Shown in pieces: positions 13,031 to 21,784 of a DNA stretch of 64,000 nt. The notes under the pieces were generated by a model, which saw nothing but the letters and a program-made list of their open reading frames with translations, made no database searches and was not told the DNA's origin. The first letter of the stretch is position 1; every line of letters begins with the position of its first letter. The stretch is from Solirubrobacterales bacterium (GTDB lineage Bacteria; Actinomycetota; Thermoleophilia; Solirubrobacterales; 70-9), in assembly GCA_021155855.1 (NCBI GenBank), contig JAJNAZ010000004.1, positions 44,674-108,673 on the forward strand, in the 5' to 3' direction. The position numbers and the translations under genes are program-made.

Positions 13031-14151
13031 GCGGCGGCCTCGCCGCCGCGAATCCGTCCCCGGTCGGCGGCGGTCAGTGGTCGCCCGGCCCGGATCGCGA
13101 CCTCGTGGCGCTGGGCCGAGCGGGGGAGCTGCTCGGGCTCGGTAGCTGTGATCAGCGCCTGCCCGCCGCCCTCGACGAGGTGTTCGACCAGCAGTGAGCG
13201 ATGCTCGCTGTCGAGCTCGCTGGCGACATCGTCGAGCAGCATCAACGGCGCCGGGCGACCGTCCGCCAGCAAGGCTCGGCGCTCGGCGAACAACAGGGCC
13301 AGCAGGGCCGCACGCTGCTGGCCCTGAGAGCCGTAGCGGCGCAGCGAGCGCCCGCCCGCCTCGAGCAGCAACTCGTCGAGGTGCGGGCCCCAGCCGGTAT
13401 GGCCGCGGGCGAGGTCCGCGTCGCGTCGCTCGGCCAGCTCAGCGGCGAGCGACGCCGGGTCGGCGGCCGTGCTGCGCGGGCGGTAGCGGAGCGACGCGTC
13501 GGCGGCGAGCCCGAGGTCGGAGGCGACCTGCTCGAACGCCGGCGCCAGGAGCTCGGCCGCCTCACGGCGGTCGGCGATCAGCTCGACGCCGGCGGTAGCC
13601 AGCTCGTGGTCCCAGGTGTCGAGCGAAGCCGGGTCGGCCGCCCCGGCGCGGATCCGCCCGACGAGCGCGTTTCGCTGCGCCAGGGCACGCGAGTAGCGCC
13701 GTTTCGTCTCCGTGCGCCCGGGCCAGAGTGCCGCACAGAAGCCATCGAGGTGTGAGCGGCGACCCGCCGGCGGTCCCTTGATCAGCGCCAGGCGATCGGG
13801 CATGAACACCGCCAGCGCCGGACGCAGGGCGGCGCTCTCCGGCGAGGCGGCGCTGCCGTCGAGGAGGTGCCGGCGACCTTCCGAGCGGCTCACCGAGCAT
13901 AGGAACGAGCGCCGCTGTCCGGAGGCGGCGACCACGGCTTCGGCCCGCGCCAGCGGCTTGCCGAAGGCGATCGCCTCACGATCGTCGCGGGTCCTGCAGG
14001 AGCGCCCGGCGAGCGCCATGTAGGCCGCCTCCAGGAGGTTCGTCTTCCCGGCGCCGTTGGGCCCCCAGAGCAGGTTCAGACCTGGCCCCAGCTCGACCTC
14101 GCAGGCGGCGAGGTTGCGCAGGTCGAGGACGGCGACGGACTCGACCACCAT
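13027..14151 (-). CDS. recF: DNA replication and repair protein RecF
   Basis: A 374-aa SMC-like ATPase that helps load RecA at single-strand gaps. Walker A is GPNGAGKTN (about residues 31-39). The ABC-type signature region lies around YGSQGQQRA, and Walker B is LMLLDDVASELD. The start LDLRNLAACEVELGPGLNLLWG is typical. It lies 21 bp after dnaN and overlaps dciA, in the conserved order dnaN-recF-dciA-gyrB. Confidence 0.96.
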   Translation of the reverse strand: MVVESVAVLDLRNLAACEVELGPGLNLLWGPNGAGKTNLLEAAYMALAGRSCRTRDDREAIAFGKPLARAEAVVAASGQRRSFLCSVSRSEGRRHLLDGSAASPESAALRPALAVFMPDRLALIKGPPAGRRSHLDGFCAALWPGRTETKRRYSRALAQRNALVGRIRAGAADPASLDTWDHELATAGVELIADRREAAELLAPAFEQVASDLGLAADASLRYRPRSTAADPASLAAELAERRDADLARGHTGWGPHLDELLLEAGGRSLRRYGSQGQQRAALLALLFAERRALLADGRPAPLMLLDDVASELDSEHRSLLVEHLVEGGGQALITATEPEQLPRSAQRHEVAIRAGRPLTAADRGRIRGGEAAA

Positions 14152-14172
14152 GGCGGGCCTCCCGCCGCGCCC

Positions 14173-15282
14173 CTACGCGTTGAGCCGGATCGGCATCACG
14201 AGGTAGCTGAAGTCCTCGCCATCCACTGGCCGTAGCAGCCCCGGCCGCAGGGGCGAGCTGAGCTGCACCGCCAGCTCTTCCGAGCCGACGCTCTCGATGC
14301 CCTCGACCAGGAACTGGGGGTTGAACGCGATCTCCAGCGGCTCGCCGCTGTAGGGCGCGGGCATCCCCTCGCTCGCATCGCCGATGTCGGGCGTTTCGGC
14401 GGCGACCGTCAGCTCACCCTCGGCGAACGCGAGACGAAGCGGTGCGTTGCGCTGCGCGAGCTGGCTGATCCGCCGGGCGATCTCGAGGAACTCCTCGCGC
14501 GGCAGCCGGACCTCGTGCTCGAAGGATTCGGGCACCAGCTGGCGCCAGCTTGGAAACTGGCCCTCGATCAACCGTGAGGAGACCACAACCCCGGCCGCGC
14601 CGAACACGATCTGGTTTCGCGGCAGCGCGATCTCGACCTCATTCGCCCCCTCGGCCGCGACGATTCGCGCCAGTTCGCGAAGCGCACGCGCCGGGACGTT
14701 GGCCTCGAGCGGCTGGGCGACAGGGCTCTCGAGCTTCGTGTGCTTGACGCTGAGCCGGTAGGAGTCGGTCGCGACCATGGTCAGCGTCTCACCCTCCGCC
14801 TGCACCAGGACTCCGGTGAGGATCGGCCGGACCTCGTCGCGCGAGGCGGCTCGGGCGACGAGCTCGATCGTCGCCGAGAGCGGCTCACCCGGGAGCTTGG
14901 CGGTTTCTCCATCGAGCTCCGGAAGGCGAGGGAAGTCCTCGGCCGGAAGGGTCCGCAGATGGAAACGCGCTCCCCCGGCGGCGATCTCGACGTCACGCTG
15001 TTCGGCACGCAGCTCGAGCGCGACCTGGCCGGGCGGGAGGCTGCGAACAACGTCGGCGAACAGTCTGCCCGGAAGCAGGACGGTGCCATCGCGCTCAAGC
15101 TTGACGTCGTCGAGGGCGCGGGTGATCCCCAGCTCCATGTCGGTCGCACGCAGCGTCAGCCGACCCTCGCCGGCGGCGAGAAGGATGCCGCCGAGCGATG
15201 GCAAGGTGCCACGACTGGAGACCGCACGGCCGACCAACTGTAAGGCGCCGGAGAGAGAGTCACGTGGTACGGATAGCTTCAT
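14173..15282 (-). CDS. dnaN: DNA polymerase III subunit beta (sliding clamp)
   Basis: A 369-aa protein of normal clamp length with three repeated clamp domains. It begins MKLSVPRDSLSGALQLVGRAV and ends SYLVMPIRLNA; PMR/PIRL-type C-termini are characteristic. It encircles DNA and tethers polymerase III. The gene lies 104 bp downstream of dnaA on the same strand. Confidence 0.97.
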   Translation of the reverse strand: MKLSVPRDSLSGALQLVGRAVSSRGTLPSLGGILLAAGEGRLTLRATDMELGITRALDDVKLERDGTVLLPGRLFADVVRSLPPGQVALELRAEQRDVEIAAGGARFHLRTLPAEDFPRLPELDGETAKLPGEPLSATIELVARAASRDEVRPILTGVLVQAEGETLTMVATDSYRLSVKHTKLESPVAQPLEANVPARALRELARIVAAEGANEVEIALPRNQIVFGAAGVVVSSRLIEGQFPSWRQLVPESFEHEVRLPREEFLEIARRISQLAQRNAPLRLAFAEGELTVAAETPDIGDASEGMPAPYSGEPLEIAFNPQFLVEGIESVGSEELAVQLSSPLRPGLLRPVDGEDFSYLVMPIRLNA

Positions 15283-15309
15283 CGAGCGTCGCTCATCTTC
15301 CTACTTTGG

Positions 15310-15323
15310 TCAGATGTATCTGA
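15310..15323. promoter_or_regulatory. Inverted repeat upstream of dnaN
   Basis: TCAGAT-GT-ATCTGA is a perfect 6+2+6 inverted repeat located 28-41 bp before the dnaN ATG, in a locally AT-rich part of the dnaA-dnaN gap. It could be an operator or overlap the dnaN promoter; nothing else supports a specific regulator. Confidence 0.3.
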
Positions 15324-15380
15324 TCGGTGGATGGTTGGGGATCGTAAGGGCGAACCGTGCCTGACCATGCGGCGGGCGCC

Positions 15381-15389
15381 TGTGGATCA
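15381..15389 (-). promoter_or_regulatory. Single DnaA-box-like nonamer
   Basis: Plus-strand TGTGGATCA differs at one position from TGTGGATAA, the complement of the consensus DnaA box TTATCCACA. It overlaps the dnaA stop codon. I found no cluster of such boxes around it. Confidence 0.3.
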
Positions 15390-16787
15390 GCCGCCGCGTT
15401 TTTGTGGGCGCCGGCTTGGATCCGTGGTGTTGAGGTCACCGCCGGGTCGCTCTCTCCCCAGGGCGGAGCGGACCTTGTGCATGGTCTCGGCGGTGTCGGA
15501 GCCGGGCTCGAGCCGGCTTGAGACGGTGCGGATCGCGTGCAGCACGGTTGTGTGATCGCGATTGAAGCCGCGCGCGATCTCGGTCAGCGACAACGAGGTG
15601 AGCTCGCGGCCGAGGTACATCCCCAGCTGTCGCGAGCGGGCGACGCGGCTGGAGCGTTTGGGTGAGAGCAGCTCCTGCCTGGTCAGGCCGCTGACCGAGC
15701 AGACCGCTTCCTGGATCGCCTCCAGCGAGGGCGGCTCGGCCAGGGGCCGGGCGGGCTTGCCCGCGGGCGGATCGAGCGCCCGGTGGATGAGCGGCATCGA
15801 GAGCGGCTCGCTGAGCAGCGAGGCGATGGCCATGACCCGGGTCATCGCACCCTCGAGCACTCGGACGTTGTCGGGCACCCGGTCGGCGATCTCCTTCAGC
15901 ACGGCAGGGTCGGGGAGCTCACGGTCGGCATCCGACGCCAGCCGCCACAGCAGCGCGACCCGAGTGCGCAAGTCGGGGGAGTCGAGCTCCACGCGAAGCC
16001 CCCAGAGAAAGCGGTCGCGAAGGCGCTCGGCAAGCCGCGAGAGCGCCTCCGGCGGCCGGTCGCTCGAGAGCACGATTTGCTTCCCGGCCGCATACAGGGC
16101 GTTGAAGGTATGGACGAACTCCTCCTCGGTCTTCTCCTTGCCCTCGAGCACCTGGACGTCATCGATCAGCAGTGCGTCGAGCTCGCGGTAGCGCGCCTTG
16201 AACAACTCCGGTCCCTCGCGACGCAAGGAGGTGACGAATTCGCTCGTGAACCGCTCGGCCGTGGTGTAGTGGACGATCAGGCCGGGGTGGTTGCGGCGCA
16301 TGTATTCGACGATCGCACCGAGCAGATGGGTCTTGCCGAGCCCGGGCGGGCCATGGAGGAAAAGGGGGTTGTAGGCCTCGCCGGGCAGCTCGGCGACCGC
16401 CAGCGCCGCGGCGTGGCCGAGTCGGTTGCCGGGCCCGATCACGAAGCGGTCGAAGGTGTGGCCGGGGTCGACCGGCAATGACTGCGGCGCGCCCCGCGCC
16501 TGCTTGCCCGCCTGCTCCGCGTCGACGAACCCGAAGTCCGTCATCTCGGGTGCCTGGTGGCTGAGCGCCGTCCTCAAGGTCTCGCCGTAGCGACGCTCGA
16601 CCCACGTCCGTACGGACGCCGGTGCCGAGAGCAGCAGGGTGGTGCCCTGAATCGAAACCGCCCGCAGGGGCTCGAGCCAGTGGCTGAAGGTGGTGCCTGG
16701 AAGCGAGTCCTCGAGCTCGCCGCGCACCCGCAGCCAGAGGTCCTGAAGCTCGTCGGCGGGCGCGTCTGCGGGCACTCGACCGACCAT
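15387..16787 (-). CDS. dnaA: Chromosomal replication initiator DnaA
   Basis: A 466-aa initiator. Domain I is at the N-terminus ([29 protein letters not shown]). The AAA+ domain has Walker [12 protein letters not shown] and Walker B ALLIDDVQ. Domain IV carries the DNA-binding signature ([28 protein letters not shown]). I chose the ATG at 16787 because GAGGA lies 8 nt upstream; the track start at 16826 adds 13 residues. It is divergent from rpmH across about 110 bp. Domain II is very short. Confidence 0.97.
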   Translation of the reverse strand: MVGRVPADAPADELQDLWLRVRGELEDSLPGTTFSHWLEPLRAVSIQGTTLLLSAPASVRTWVERRYGETLRTALSHQAPEMTDFGFVDAEQAGKQARGAPQSLPVDPGHTFDRFVIGPGNRLGHAAALAVAELPGEAYNPLFLHGPPGLGKTHLLGAIVEYMRRNHPGLIVHYTTAERFTSEFVTSLRREGPELFKARYRELDALLIDDVQVLEGKEKTEEEFVHTFNALYAAGKQIVLSSDRPPEALSRLAERLRDRFLWGLRVELDSPDLRTRVALLWRLASDADRELPDPAVLKEIADRVPDNVRVLEGAMTRVMAIASLLSEPLSMPLIHRALDPPAGKPARPLAEPPSLEAIQEAVCSVSGLTRQELLSPKRSSRVARSRQLGMYLGRELTSLSLTEIARGFNRDHTTVLHAIRTVSSRLEPGSDTAETMHKVRSALGRERPGGDLNTTDPSRRPQKRGG

Positions 16788-16897
16788 ACATCCGGTCCTC
16801 GGCAGGGTCGGATGGGCATCCCGCAAAACGCGCGGAACAACTCCCCGAGGCGCGGTCGCAGTGGTCGGGGATTGGCTCTGTAGACTGGCGCCTCCTC

Positions 16898-17032
16898 ATG
16901 AAGCGCACCTGGCAGCCGAAGAAGCGCAAGCGGGCACGGACCCATGGGTTCCGCGCTCGGATGCGCACCCGCGGCGGCCGGGATGCGATCCGCCGCCGCC
17001 GCCGCAAGGGCCGCAAGCGCCTGGCGCCGTAA
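16898..17032 (+). CDS. rpmH: 50S ribosomal protein L34
   Basis: A 44-aa protein below the track cutoff: [20 protein letters not shown], an [15 protein letters not shown] middle and a GRKRLAP end. This is the invariant L34 pattern and the usual length. It is the first gene of the divergent plus-strand operon next to dnaA. A possible -10 (TAGACT, 16881-16886) sits 11 nt before the ATG. Confidence 0.98.
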   Translation: MKRTWQPKKRKRARTHGFRARMRTRGGRDAIRRRRRKGRKRLAP

Positions 17033-17040
17033 CCGACCCG

Positions 17041-17412
17041 ATGGCCGACCGCAAGAAGCGCGGCCGCCTGTCGCGGAGCGGCGACTTCGACCGCGTCTAC
17101 CGCGACGGGCGCTCGCACGCGAACCGCTACCTCGTCCTCTATGCGTTTCCGCGCGCCGAGCAGGAGGGGGCCGACGGCGTCCGGCTCGGGATCTCGGTCA
17201 GCCGCAAGGTCGGCGGGGCGGTGGAGCGAAACGCCGTCAAGCGCGCGCTGCGCGAGGCGTTCTGGGAACTCGACGAGCGGCTCGCGCCGGATCACGATTT
17301 CGTCATCGTCGCCCGGCCCGACTCTGCAGGTCTGGTCGAGCGTGAGGGGACGAAGGGCGTCCGCGTGGCGCTGGCCGAACTGCTCGCCGAATCGGGGCCG
17401 CAGGCGGCGTAA
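17041..17412 (+). CDS. rnpA: Ribonuclease P protein component
   Basis: A 123-aa basic protein that assists the RNase P RNA in maturing tRNA 5' ends. Family motifs: RSGDFDRVYRDGRSHANRYLVLY and the RNR-type signature VSRKVGGAVERNAVKRALREAF. The ATG at 17041 is 8 bp after rpmH; the track extension to 16861 is a shadow of rpmH. The neighbours rpmH and yidD are the canonical ones. Confidence 0.96.
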   Translation: MADRKKRGRLSRSGDFDRVYRDGRSHANRYLVLYAFPRAEQEGADGVRLGISVSRKVGGAVERNAVKRALREAFWELDERLAPDHDFVIVARPDSAGLVEREGTKGVRVALAELLAESGPQAA

Positions 17413-17415
17413 CAC

Positions 17416-17727
17416 GTGAAACGCTCGTCGACGAAGCCGCTCTCGACCCTGGGTCGAGCACTGCGTGAGGTCGTGCTCGCGCCAGTGCACCTCTACCGCC
17501 GCCTGCTCTCACCCGCGATTCCCAACCGCTGCAAGTACTACCCGAGCTGCTCGGCCTACGCGGTGCAGGCGGTGCGCGAGCTGGGCGTCGTCAGGGGCAC
17601 CATCGTCGCGGCGTGGCGGCTGGCGCGCTGCAACCCCTGGAGCCACGGCGGGGTCGATGAGCTTGCCGACCGCAGCCTCTTTCGCAATCACACCCACCGC
17701 GGCGGCAAGGGCGAGGTGGCCGCGTGA
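17416..17727 (+). CDS. yidD: Membrane protein insertion efficiency factor YidD
   Basis: A 103-aa protein with the YidD core: LYRRLLSPAIPNRCKYYPSCSAYAVQAV and RLARCNPWSHGGVD. The conserved cysteines CKYYPSCS are present. It aids YidC-dependent insertion. The start is GTG, 3 bp after rnpA; the stop overlaps yidC by 4 nt (GTGA). Confidence 0.95.
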   Translation: MKRSSTKPLSTLGRALREVVLAPVHLYRRLLSPAIPNRCKYYPSCSAYAVQAVRELGVVRGTIVAAWRLARCNPWSHGGVDELADRSLFRNHTHRGGKGEVAA

Positions 17728-18467
17728 TCCCACCGGCGAACATCCTCCAACCGCTGATCGACGCCGCAGATGCGGTGATCACCTTCCTGCACGACGACGT
17801 CGGGCTCACCTGGGGTCTGGCGATCGTCGGGCTCACCTTCATCACTCGCCTCGTGATCCTGCCGCTGTCGCTGAAGCAGATCCGCTCGATGCGCCACCTG
17901 CAGCAGCACGCGCCCGAGCTCAAGGCGCTGCAGGAGAAGTACAAGGGGGACAAGGAGCGCCTCCAGCGCGAGATGATGGCCTTCTACAAGGAGAACCAGA
18001 TCAATCCGCTGGCCTCCTGCTGGCCGCTGCTGCTCCAGCTCCCGGTTTTCCTCGCCCTCTACCAGCTGCTCAACAGCGACGACTTCAAGGACGAGGTCCT
18101 CGCCGACCCGCCCGAGGGCTTCCTGTTCATCCCCAACCTGACCGAGAACGCGACCGGGGTCGAGCTCGTAATCCTGATCGTGCTGTTCATCGGCACGCAG
18201 ATGGGCGCCGGGCTGGTGATGTCCTCGCGGGTCCAGGATCGCAACCAGCGGCTGATCATGTTCGGGCTGCCGTTCCTGTTCGCCCCCTTCGTTGCCACCT
18301 TCCCCGCCGGCCTCGCGGTGTACTGGATCTCGACCAACATCTGGACCCTGGGCCAGCAATGGGTTGTGATGACCTTCTGGCCGCCGCCGAAGCTGCCGAC
18401 CCAGGAGGAGGTGGCGGCGAAGAAGCCGCCCCCGCCCCCACCGCGAAAGAGGAAGCGACGCAAATGA
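17724..18467 (+). CDS. yidC: Membrane protein insertase YidC/Oxa1 family
   Basis: A 247-aa Oxa1-type insertase without the large periplasmic domain of Gram-negative YidC, as in Gram-positives. Hydrophobic segments: WGLAIVGLTFITRLVILPL, then the conserved cytoplasmic hairpin KQIRSMRHLQQHAPELKALQ. Next come NPLASCWPLLLQLPVFLALYQLL, ELVILIVLFIGTQMGAG and the LPFLFAPFVATFPAGLAVYW segment. The basic proline-lysine C-terminus (PPPPPRKRKRRK) is a ribosome-binding tail. The start is GTG, overlapping yidD, and the stop overlaps khpB. Confidence 0.95.
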   Translation: MIPPANILQPLIDAADAVITFLHDDVGLTWGLAIVGLTFITRLVILPLSLKQIRSMRHLQQHAPELKALQEKYKGDKERLQREMMAFYKENQINPLASCWPLLLQLPVFLALYQLLNSDDFKDEVLADPPEGFLFIPNLTENATGVELVILIVLFIGTQMGAGLVMSSRVQDRNQRLIMFGLPFLFAPFVATFPAGLAVYWISTNIWTLGQQWVVMTFWPPPKLPTQEEVAAKKPPPPPPRKRKRRK

Positions 18468-18937
18468 ACGAGCGTTTGCCCGACGAACCCGCGGGTCGGG
18501 TGGAAGCGCTCCTCGACGAGATCGTCGACGCGCTCGACCTCGATGCCGAGGTGGTGGTCGAGGAGGTCGAGGACGAGATCGCGGCGCGGGTCGAGGGCCA
18601 TGATCTCGGCCTGCTGATCGGCCGCCGGGGGCAGACGATCGACGCCGTGCAGCTGATCTGCTATCGGGTCGCGTTCCGCGGTCGCGGTGACCGCAAGCGG
18701 GTCTCGGTCGACGCCGCCGGCTATCGAGAGCGGCGTCGGCAGACGGTCGAGCGCCAGGCTGATCGGGCGGCGGACCGGGCGCTCGAGACTGGCAAGGAGA
18801 TCGAGCTCGAGCCCATGAGCCCGACCGAGCGCAAGATCGTCCACGACCGGCTCGCCGAGCGCTCCGGGCTCGAGACCTTCAGCGAGGGCGAGGAGCCCGA
18901 GCGCTGCGTGATCGTCGCGCCGCTGGTCGGCGGTTGA
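18464..18937 (+). CDS. khpB: Jag/KhpB-family RNA-binding protein (KH-R3H)
   Basis: A 157-aa protein. The KH domain carries GLLIGRRGQTIDAVQLI, a GxxG-type RNA-binding loop. The C-terminal R3H domain has YRERRRQTVERQADRAADRAL and PMSPTERKIVHDRLAE. The N-terminal Jag domain is absent, as in most actinobacteria. It binds RNA and is co-expressed with yidC. The ATG at 18464 overlaps the yidC stop; the track ORF upstream is out of frame with yidC and not coding. Confidence 0.93.
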   Translation: MNERLPDEPAGRVEALLDEIVDALDLDAEVVVEEVEDEIAARVEGHDLGLLIGRRGQTIDAVQLICYRVAFRGRGDRKRVSVDAAGYRERRRQTVERQADRAADRALETGKEIELEPMSPTERKIVHDRLAERSGLETFSEGEEPERCVIVAPLVGG

Positions 18938-19608
18938 CGGACGGACGGCTGCGCGAGCGCCTCGCTCCGGTTCTCGAGCTGCTCGCCCACGACCCGGCCT
19001 CGCTGAGCTCCGTCCGTGACCCGGAGGAGGCGTGGCGGGTCCATGTGGCCGATTCGCTCAGCGGCCTGGAGCTGGTCGGCTCGCCCGCCCGCCTCGCCGA
19101 CCTCGGGGCGGGTGCCGGATTCCCCGGGCTCGTGCTCGGCGCGGCGTTGCCCGCGACCCGCGTCGACCTGATCGAGTCGGTGGGCCGCAAGTGTGCGTTC
19201 ATCGAGCGTGCGATCGAGGCCGCCGAGCTCGACAACGCGCGCGCGCTCTGCGTCCGGGCGGAAACCTGGGCCGCGGCCGCGGAGCCCGAGGGCGGGCGCG
19301 AGGCCTACGACGCGGTCACGGCGCGGGCTGTCGGCCGGCTTGCCACCCTTGCCGAGCTCGGTGCGCCGCTGCTGCGCGACGGAGGCGCGCTGGTCGCCTG
19401 GAAGGGCCGCCGCAACTCGGACGAGGAGGCCGAGCTCGAGCGAGCGGCGCCGCGCCTGGCGATGAGCCCCGAGGAGACCCGCGCGGTCGGCGCGCGATCC
19501 GGGTTCCAGCACCGGCATCTGTACCTGATCCGCAAATGGGGACCGACTCCGGCCTGGCTCCCGCGGCGCCCCGGGATGGCGAAGAAGCGGCCCTACGGCC
19601 GCGTCTGA
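18934..19608 (+). CDS. rsmG: 16S rRNA (guanine527-N7)-methyltransferase RsmG
   Basis: A 224-aa SAM-dependent methyltransferase modifying G527 of 16S rRNA. Motif I is LADLGAGAGFPGLVLG and motif IV region is YDAVTARAVGRLATLAEL, both typical of RsmG/GidB. It uses a TTG start overlapping the khpB stop. The C-terminal tail (MAKKRPYGRV) matches many actinobacterial homologues. Loss of this gene gives low-level streptomycin resistance in other bacteria. Confidence 0.94.
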   Translation: MTDGRLRERLAPVLELLAHDPASLSSVRDPEEAWRVHVADSLSGLELVGSPARLADLGAGAGFPGLVLGAALPATRVDLIESVGRKCAFIERAIEAAELDNARALCVRAETWAAAAEPEGGREAYDAVTARAVGRLATLAELGAPLLRDGGALVAWKGRRNSDEEAELERAAPRLAMSPEETRAVGARSGFQHRHLYLIRKWGPTPAWLPRRPGMAKKRPYGRV

Positions 19609-19654
19609 GGTTCCCTGCGGGCGCGCCCCGGGGAGCCGCCGCCGCGCGCCGGGC

Positions 19655-19660
19655 TAAGGT
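19655..19660 (+). promoter_or_regulatory. Candidate -10 element for parA
   Basis: TAAGGT lies 11 nt before the parA ATG; weak match but in the recurring near-leaderless position seen across this window. Confidence 0.25.
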
Positions 19661-19671
19661 CGGGAGCGCAA

Positions 19672-20451
19672 ATGGGCATCGTCCACGCGATCGCGAACCA
19701 GAAGGGCGGGGTGGGCAAGACCACGACCGCGGTCAACCTCGCGGCCTGCGTCGCCGCGCAGGGACGTCAGGTGCTACTGGTCGATCTCGACCCGCAGTGC
19801 AACGCCACCGTCGCCCTCGGCCTCGATCGCGACTCGGTCCCCTCCTCGTATCAATGCCTCTGCGGCGAGACCTCGGTCGCGGTGGCAGCGCGACCGGCCG
19901 GGCCCGACAACCTCTGGATCGTGCCCGCCAGCCGCGACCTCGCCGGCGCCGCGGTCGAGCTGCCGCGGATGGAGGGCTTCGAGCGACGTTTGCGGAACGG
20001 GCTCGGCCTGGTGCGCGAGCGGTTCGCGCTCACGCTCCTCGACTGCCCGCCCTCGCTCGGACCGGTGACCGTGAACGCGCTGGCCGCCGCCGACCGGGTG
20101 ATCGTCCCGGTGCAGGCCGAGTACTTGGCGCTCGAGGGATTGGTCCAGTTCCTGGCCACGCTCGACCTGACCCGGCGCGAGCTCAACCCGGCGCTGGTTC
20201 TGACCGGCGTGCTGATCACCATGCACGACGAGCGAACCCGGCTCGCCCAGGATGTCGAGGCGGAGCTTCGCCGACACCTACCCGAACATGTGTTCGATAC
20301 CGTGATACCGCGCAGCGTCCGGGTCGCCGAGGCACCGAGCTATGGCAGCCCGGTGATCGCGCACGCGCCGGACTCGCGTGGCGCGGCTGCCTACGAAGCG
20401 CTCGCCCGCGAGCTCGCCGCCCGGGAGCCCGAACAGGCGGTGGCGGCGTGA
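19672..20451 (+). CDS. parA: Chromosome partitioning ATPase ParA/Soj
   Basis: A 259-aa ParA ATPase. The deviant Walker A is NQKGGVGKTTTAVNLA, Walker A' is LLVDLDPQCNAT and Walker B is LLDCPPSLG. It segregates the origin region with ParB. There is no N-terminal DNA-binding extension, so it is the chromosomal type. Its stop overlaps the parB GTG by 4 nt. Confidence 0.95.
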   Translation: MGIVHAIANQKGGVGKTTTAVNLAACVAAQGRQVLLVDLDPQCNATVALGLDRDSVPSSYQCLCGETSVAVAARPAGPDNLWIVPASRDLAGAAVELPRMEGFERRLRNGLGLVRERFALTLLDCPPSLGPVTVNALAAADRVIVPVQAEYLALEGLVQFLATLDLTRRELNPALVLTGVLITMHDERTRLAQDVEAELRRHLPEHVFDTVIPRSVRVAEAPSYGSPVIAHAPDSRGAAAYEALARELAAREPEQAVAA

Positions 20452-21305
20452 GTCCGGCGGCTCGACAGCGCGGGATGGGACGAGGTCTGGCGGCGATCCT
20501 GCCCGAGAGCGCCCAGGGTGAGCCCGACTACCGCGAGGTCCCGGTCGAGATGATCCGGCCGAGTCCCGGCCAGCCGCGCCGCCGCCTCGACCCGGCGACG
20601 ATCTCGAGTCTCGCCGAGTCGATCGCGGAGGCGGGCGTGATTCAGCCTCTGATCATCCGCCCCCTCGCCGACGGCCGGTACGAGCTGATCGCCGGCGAGC
20701 GGCGGTGGCGCGCGGCGCGCGAGGCAGGCCTCGAGCGGGTGCCGGCGTTGATTCGCGACGAGGACGAGCCGCGGCGCCTGCAGACGGCGCTGATCGAGAA
20801 CGTTGCCCGCGAGGCCCTCAACCCGGTCGACGAGGCCCGCGCCTGTGCGGCGCTGGTCGAGGATTTGGGGCTGTCGAAGGAGGAGCTGGCCGGCCGCCTC
20901 GGTCGTACGCGACCTGCGATCTCGAATTTGATCCGGCTGCTCGACCTTCCCGACGACGTCCTCGAGGCGCTCTCCGAACGCGAGCTGAGCGAGGGCCACG
21001 GTCGGGCGATCCTGCAGGCGGAGGGCAACGAGGTCCGCCGCCGCCTCGCCCGCGACGCGATCGCCGGCGGCTGGTCCGTGCGCGAGACCGAGCGCCGCGC
21101 CAAGGCCGCCGGTACCACGCGCCCGACGCGGACCCCCGTTCACCCCGACCGGGAGGCCGCGCTGCTGCGCGCCGAGCAGGCGCTCGAGGAGGCCTTCGGC
21201 CACGGCGTCCGGGTCCGCGCGGCGCGCTCGGGCATCCGGGCGGAGCTGAGCTTCGACGGCATCGACGAGCTGCTCGAGTTCGCCCGCGGGATCGGCCGCG
21301 CCTGA
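20448..21305 (+). CDS. parB: Chromosome partitioning protein ParB/Spo0J
   Basis: A 285-aa protein. The N-terminal CTPase domain has the ParB boxes (VIQPLIIRPLADGRYELIAG, then GERRWRAAREAGL and TALIENVAREALNPVDEA). A central helix-turn-helix follows (SKEELAGRLGRTRPAISNLI), and a C-terminal dimerisation region. It loads on parS and spreads as a CTP-dependent clamp. The start is the GTG overlapping parA; the longer track ORF upstream is the parA/rsmG shadow. Confidence 0.95.
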   Translation: MSPAARQRGMGRGLAAILPESAQGEPDYREVPVEMIRPSPGQPRRRLDPATISSLAESIAEAGVIQPLIIRPLADGRYELIAGERRWRAAREAGLERVPALIRDEDEPRRLQTALIENVAREALNPVDEARACAALVEDLGLSKEELAGRLGRTRPAISNLIRLLDLPDDVLEALSERELSEGHGRAILQAEGNEVRRRLARDAIAGGWSVRETERRAKAAGTTRPTRTPVHPDREAALLRAEQALEEAFGHGVRVRAARSGIRAELSFDGIDELLEFARGIGRA

Positions 21306-21393
21306 ACCCCCGGTCCTGTCCGTCACATTCGTCCAAGCGCCGCCGAGATGCGCTTAGCCTGGAGCGGATCGGAACGAGATCGAAGGAGTGACG

Positions 21394-21759
21394 ATGGCTG
21401 GTGAGCCGTACTGGTTCGAGATCGGGGTCGCCGACGCGACCACGGCGCGCTCGTTCTACGGCGGGCTGCTCGGCTGGGAATTCGAGACCGGCCCGTCCGG
21501 CGAGGCCGCCGGAGCCGTGATCCGGACGCCCGGGATCGACGGGGGCCTGCACGGCGGCGACCCGGGGGCGAGCCCGTACCTGTTCTTCCGTGTCGACGAC
21601 ATGGACGCGGCGCTCACCCGGGTCGCCGAGCTCGGGGGCACGGTCGAGCCCGGCCCTGGCGTCGATCCGGATCAGGACTCGGAGTTCGGGTGCTTCGCCC
21701 TCTGCCGCGACGATCAGGACTCGCCCTTCGGCCTGCACCAACCCCCGGCGGGCGGCTGA
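21394..21759 (+). CDS. VOC-family (glyoxalase/bleomycin-resistance fold) protein
   Basis: A 121-aa single-domain vicinal-oxygen-chelate protein: WFEIGVADATTARSFYGGLLGW at the start and SPYLFFRVDDMDAALTRVAELG in the middle, ending CRDDQDSPFGLHQP. This matches the actinobacterial subfamily in which each half forms one betaalphabetabetabeta unit. The substrate is unknown. The ATG at 21394 has AAGGAG seven bases upstream. It is convergent with pdxH. Confidence 0.85.
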   Translation: MAGEPYWFEIGVADATTARSFYGGLLGWEFETGPSGEAAGAVIRTPGIDGGLHGGDPGASPYLFFRVDDMDAALTRVAELGGTVEPGPGVDPDQDSEFGCFALCRDDQDSPFGLHQPPAGG

Positions 21760-21784
21760 GGCCTCCCGGGGCCTGTCGCCGCGC

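Noticed and set aside
17408-17423. parS-like sequence at the yidD start
   Set aside because: CACGTG with AAAC on one side, but only 12 of 16 positions match TGTTTCACGTGAAACA; it also overlaps codons that explain it.
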